A stretch of 7,116 nucleotides of DNA from Fidelibacterota bacterium (GTDB taxonomy: Bacteria > Fidelibacterota > UBA8477 > JABMPR01), in NCBI GenBank assembly GCA_030596225.1, contig JAUVKO010000107.1, forward strand, positions 1 through 7,116. The letters run 5' to 3'. Below, one piece after another: positions 6,091 through 7,116 of the stretch. The notes under the pieces are model-generated. The model was given only the letters and a program-made list of their open reading frames with translations, searched no databases and had not been told where the DNA came from. A program made the translations under genes and the position numbers. Position 1 is the first letter of the stretch. Each line of letters starts with the position of its first letter.

Positions 6091-7116
6091 ATGATGAAAA
6101 TTAGATCAACACTGAGTCTCAAAATAAGCTTAATGATTGTCGGGTTACTTTTTATTGGCAGTTTCAGCTTTGCTGCCAATGCTGGCAAAGTATCCGGCTG
6201 TGTGATTGACCAGGTCACCGGTGAAGCGCTGCCAGGGGCGAATGTCATGATCTTAGAGCGTTGGGATGGCGGAAACACGATACCAATACAAAGAATAGTT
6301 GGAGCTGCCACAGATGCTGATGGCGATTATTACCTGATCAATGTGACACCAGGTATCTATAACGTTTCCTGTAATATGATTGGTTATGCTACTAAGCGTA
6401 TTGAACAGGTTGTTATTTTTGCTAATAGAACCGCGACGGTGAACTTCGAGATGATACCTGCAAGCCTCGAAGGTGAGGAAGTCATAGTCGTGGCTGAGCG
6501 TGAAATCATTAAACAGGATGTTTCGGCGAGTAAGTTTTATGTCAGGGCTGAAGATATCGAATCACTGCCTTTAGAGGGTATTGATGAGATTCTTTCCACA
6601 CAGTTGGGTATTTCAGCTCAATCTGATGCAGAAGGCTCCGGATTCAGTATCCGTGGAGGTGGCATTGATGAAACAAATGTCATAATTGATGGTGTCTCAC
6701 TCATGAACGAACGCACACAGGTGCCTATGTCCAGCATCAATATTTCTTCCATCGAAGAGATCGAAATCTTATCCGGAGGGTTTAATGCTGAGTTTGGTTC
6801 TGTGCGTTCAGGTCTGGTGAATATTGTCACCAAAGAGGGTCAGGAACGCATAGCTGTCCATGGAGATATTCGCTACAGTCCACCAGCAAGGAAACATTTT
6901 GGTCCCAGCCCCTTTACACCCGATGGTCCCTTCTGGACCGTTTACGCCGGGGACAAGGCTTTTGAGGGTGTAACTCAGTCAGATGTGGAATCCGGTGAAT
7001 ATCCATTCCCATTCATTGGCTGGAACCAGGTCGCATTGAACAACGCCAAAGACAATATCGTTTCCAACGATTATACACCTCAGGAGGCTCTGGAAATCTG
7101 GAAATGGCGACACCGT
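6091..7116 (+). CDS. TonB-dependent outer-membrane receptor, N-terminal part
   Basis: An open frame of 342 codons runs off the right edge, so the beta-barrel is missing. A signal peptide covers about residues 1-31 (cut near FAANA). Residues 32-122 are a carboxypeptidase-regulatory-like (CarboxypepD_reg-like) beta-sandwich: VSGCVIDQVTGEALPGANV, TDADGDYYLINVTPGIYNVS (within 74-93) and MIGYATKRI. EEVIVVAE at 129-136 is a TonB-box-like strand. The plug domain occupies about 148-250, with FSIRGGGIDETNVIIDGVSL (185-204) and FNAEFGSVRSGLVNIVTKEG (231-250). The barrel begins near 255; the visible part ends in YTPQEALEIWKWRHR, a style I associate with Marinimicrobia/Calditrichaeota receptors. Such receptors import glycans, siderophores or cofactors using TonB energy; with the ROK regulator upstream a carbohydrate is the likelier ligand. 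Translation starts at 6091 or the adjacent ATG at 6094. Confidence 0.92.
   Translation, partial: MMKIRSTLSLKISLMIVGLLFIGSFSFAANAGKVSGCVIDQVTGEALPGANVMILERWDGGNTIPIQRIVGAATDADGDYYLINVTPGIYNVSCNMIGYATKRIEQVVIFANRTATVNFEMIPASLEGEEVIVVAEREIIKQDVSASKFYVRAEDIESLPLEGIDEILSTQLGISAQSDAEGSGFSIRGGGIDETNVIIDGVSLMNERTQVPMSSINISSIEEIEILSGGFNAEFGSVRSGLVNIVTKEGQERIAVHGDIRYSPPARKHFGPSPFTPDGPFWTVYAGDKAFEGVTQSDVESGEYPFPFIGWNQVALNNAKDNIVSNDYTPQEALEIWKWRHR

Noticed and set aside
1..7116. CRISPR arrays, insertion sequences, tRNA or rRNA genes
   Set aside because: No regularly spaced repeats, transposase-like frame, terminal inverted repeats, cloverleaf or rRNA signature was seen.

Overview
The window looks like chromosomal DNA from an uncultured or lesser-known member of the Fibrobacteres-Chlorobi-Bacteroidetes (FCB) superphylum, of the Marinimicrobia, Calditrichaeota or KSB1 kind. 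Three protein signatures point there: a type IX secretion (T9SS) C-terminal sorting domain with a YPNPFN motif, a PorV/PorQ-family outer-membrane protein, and a TonB-dependent receptor with an N-terminal carboxypeptidase-regulatory-like domain. The phylum-level call is inferred from protein style; there is no marker gene. Every supported gene is on the + strand.

Layout: 1-150 is the C-terminal end of a small or multi-spanning membrane protein. 151-432 is non-coding and holds two inverted repeats and an AT-rich stretch with a possible -10 element just before the next gene. 433-1668 is a ROK-family transcriptional regulator (winged helix plus sugar-sensing ROK domain with its zinc motif). 1669-1787 holds a 22-codon micro-ORF with a good ribosome binding site and tandem stops. 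1788-2024 is an unrecognised GTG-started 78-residue ORF. 2026-3696 encodes a secreted DUF4874/DUF4832 protein with a T9SS type A sorting tail. 3727-4734 encodes a PorV/PorQ-family beta-barrel. 4748-6082 encodes a lipoprotein with an IPT/TIG domain followed by a probable beta-propeller. 6091-7116 is the first 342 codons of a TonB-dependent outer-membrane receptor that runs off the end of the window.

Genes from 1788 onward are separated by 1, 30, 13 and 8 bases, so they look like one transcription unit; the ROK gene may be its first gene or a separately expressed local regulator. The inferred theme is uptake and processing of a carbohydrate-like ligand at the cell surface: the ROK protein senses a sugar, the DUF4874/DUF4832 protein (probable TIM-barrel glycosidase-like fold) is exported by T9SS, and the TonB receptor with the adjacent TIG/propeller lipoprotein captures and imports the ligand. 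This resembles a polysaccharide utilisation locus, but no SusD homologue is visible; the TIG/propeller lipoprotein and the PorV-like barrel sit where SusD might be expected. The substrate cannot be read from the sequence.
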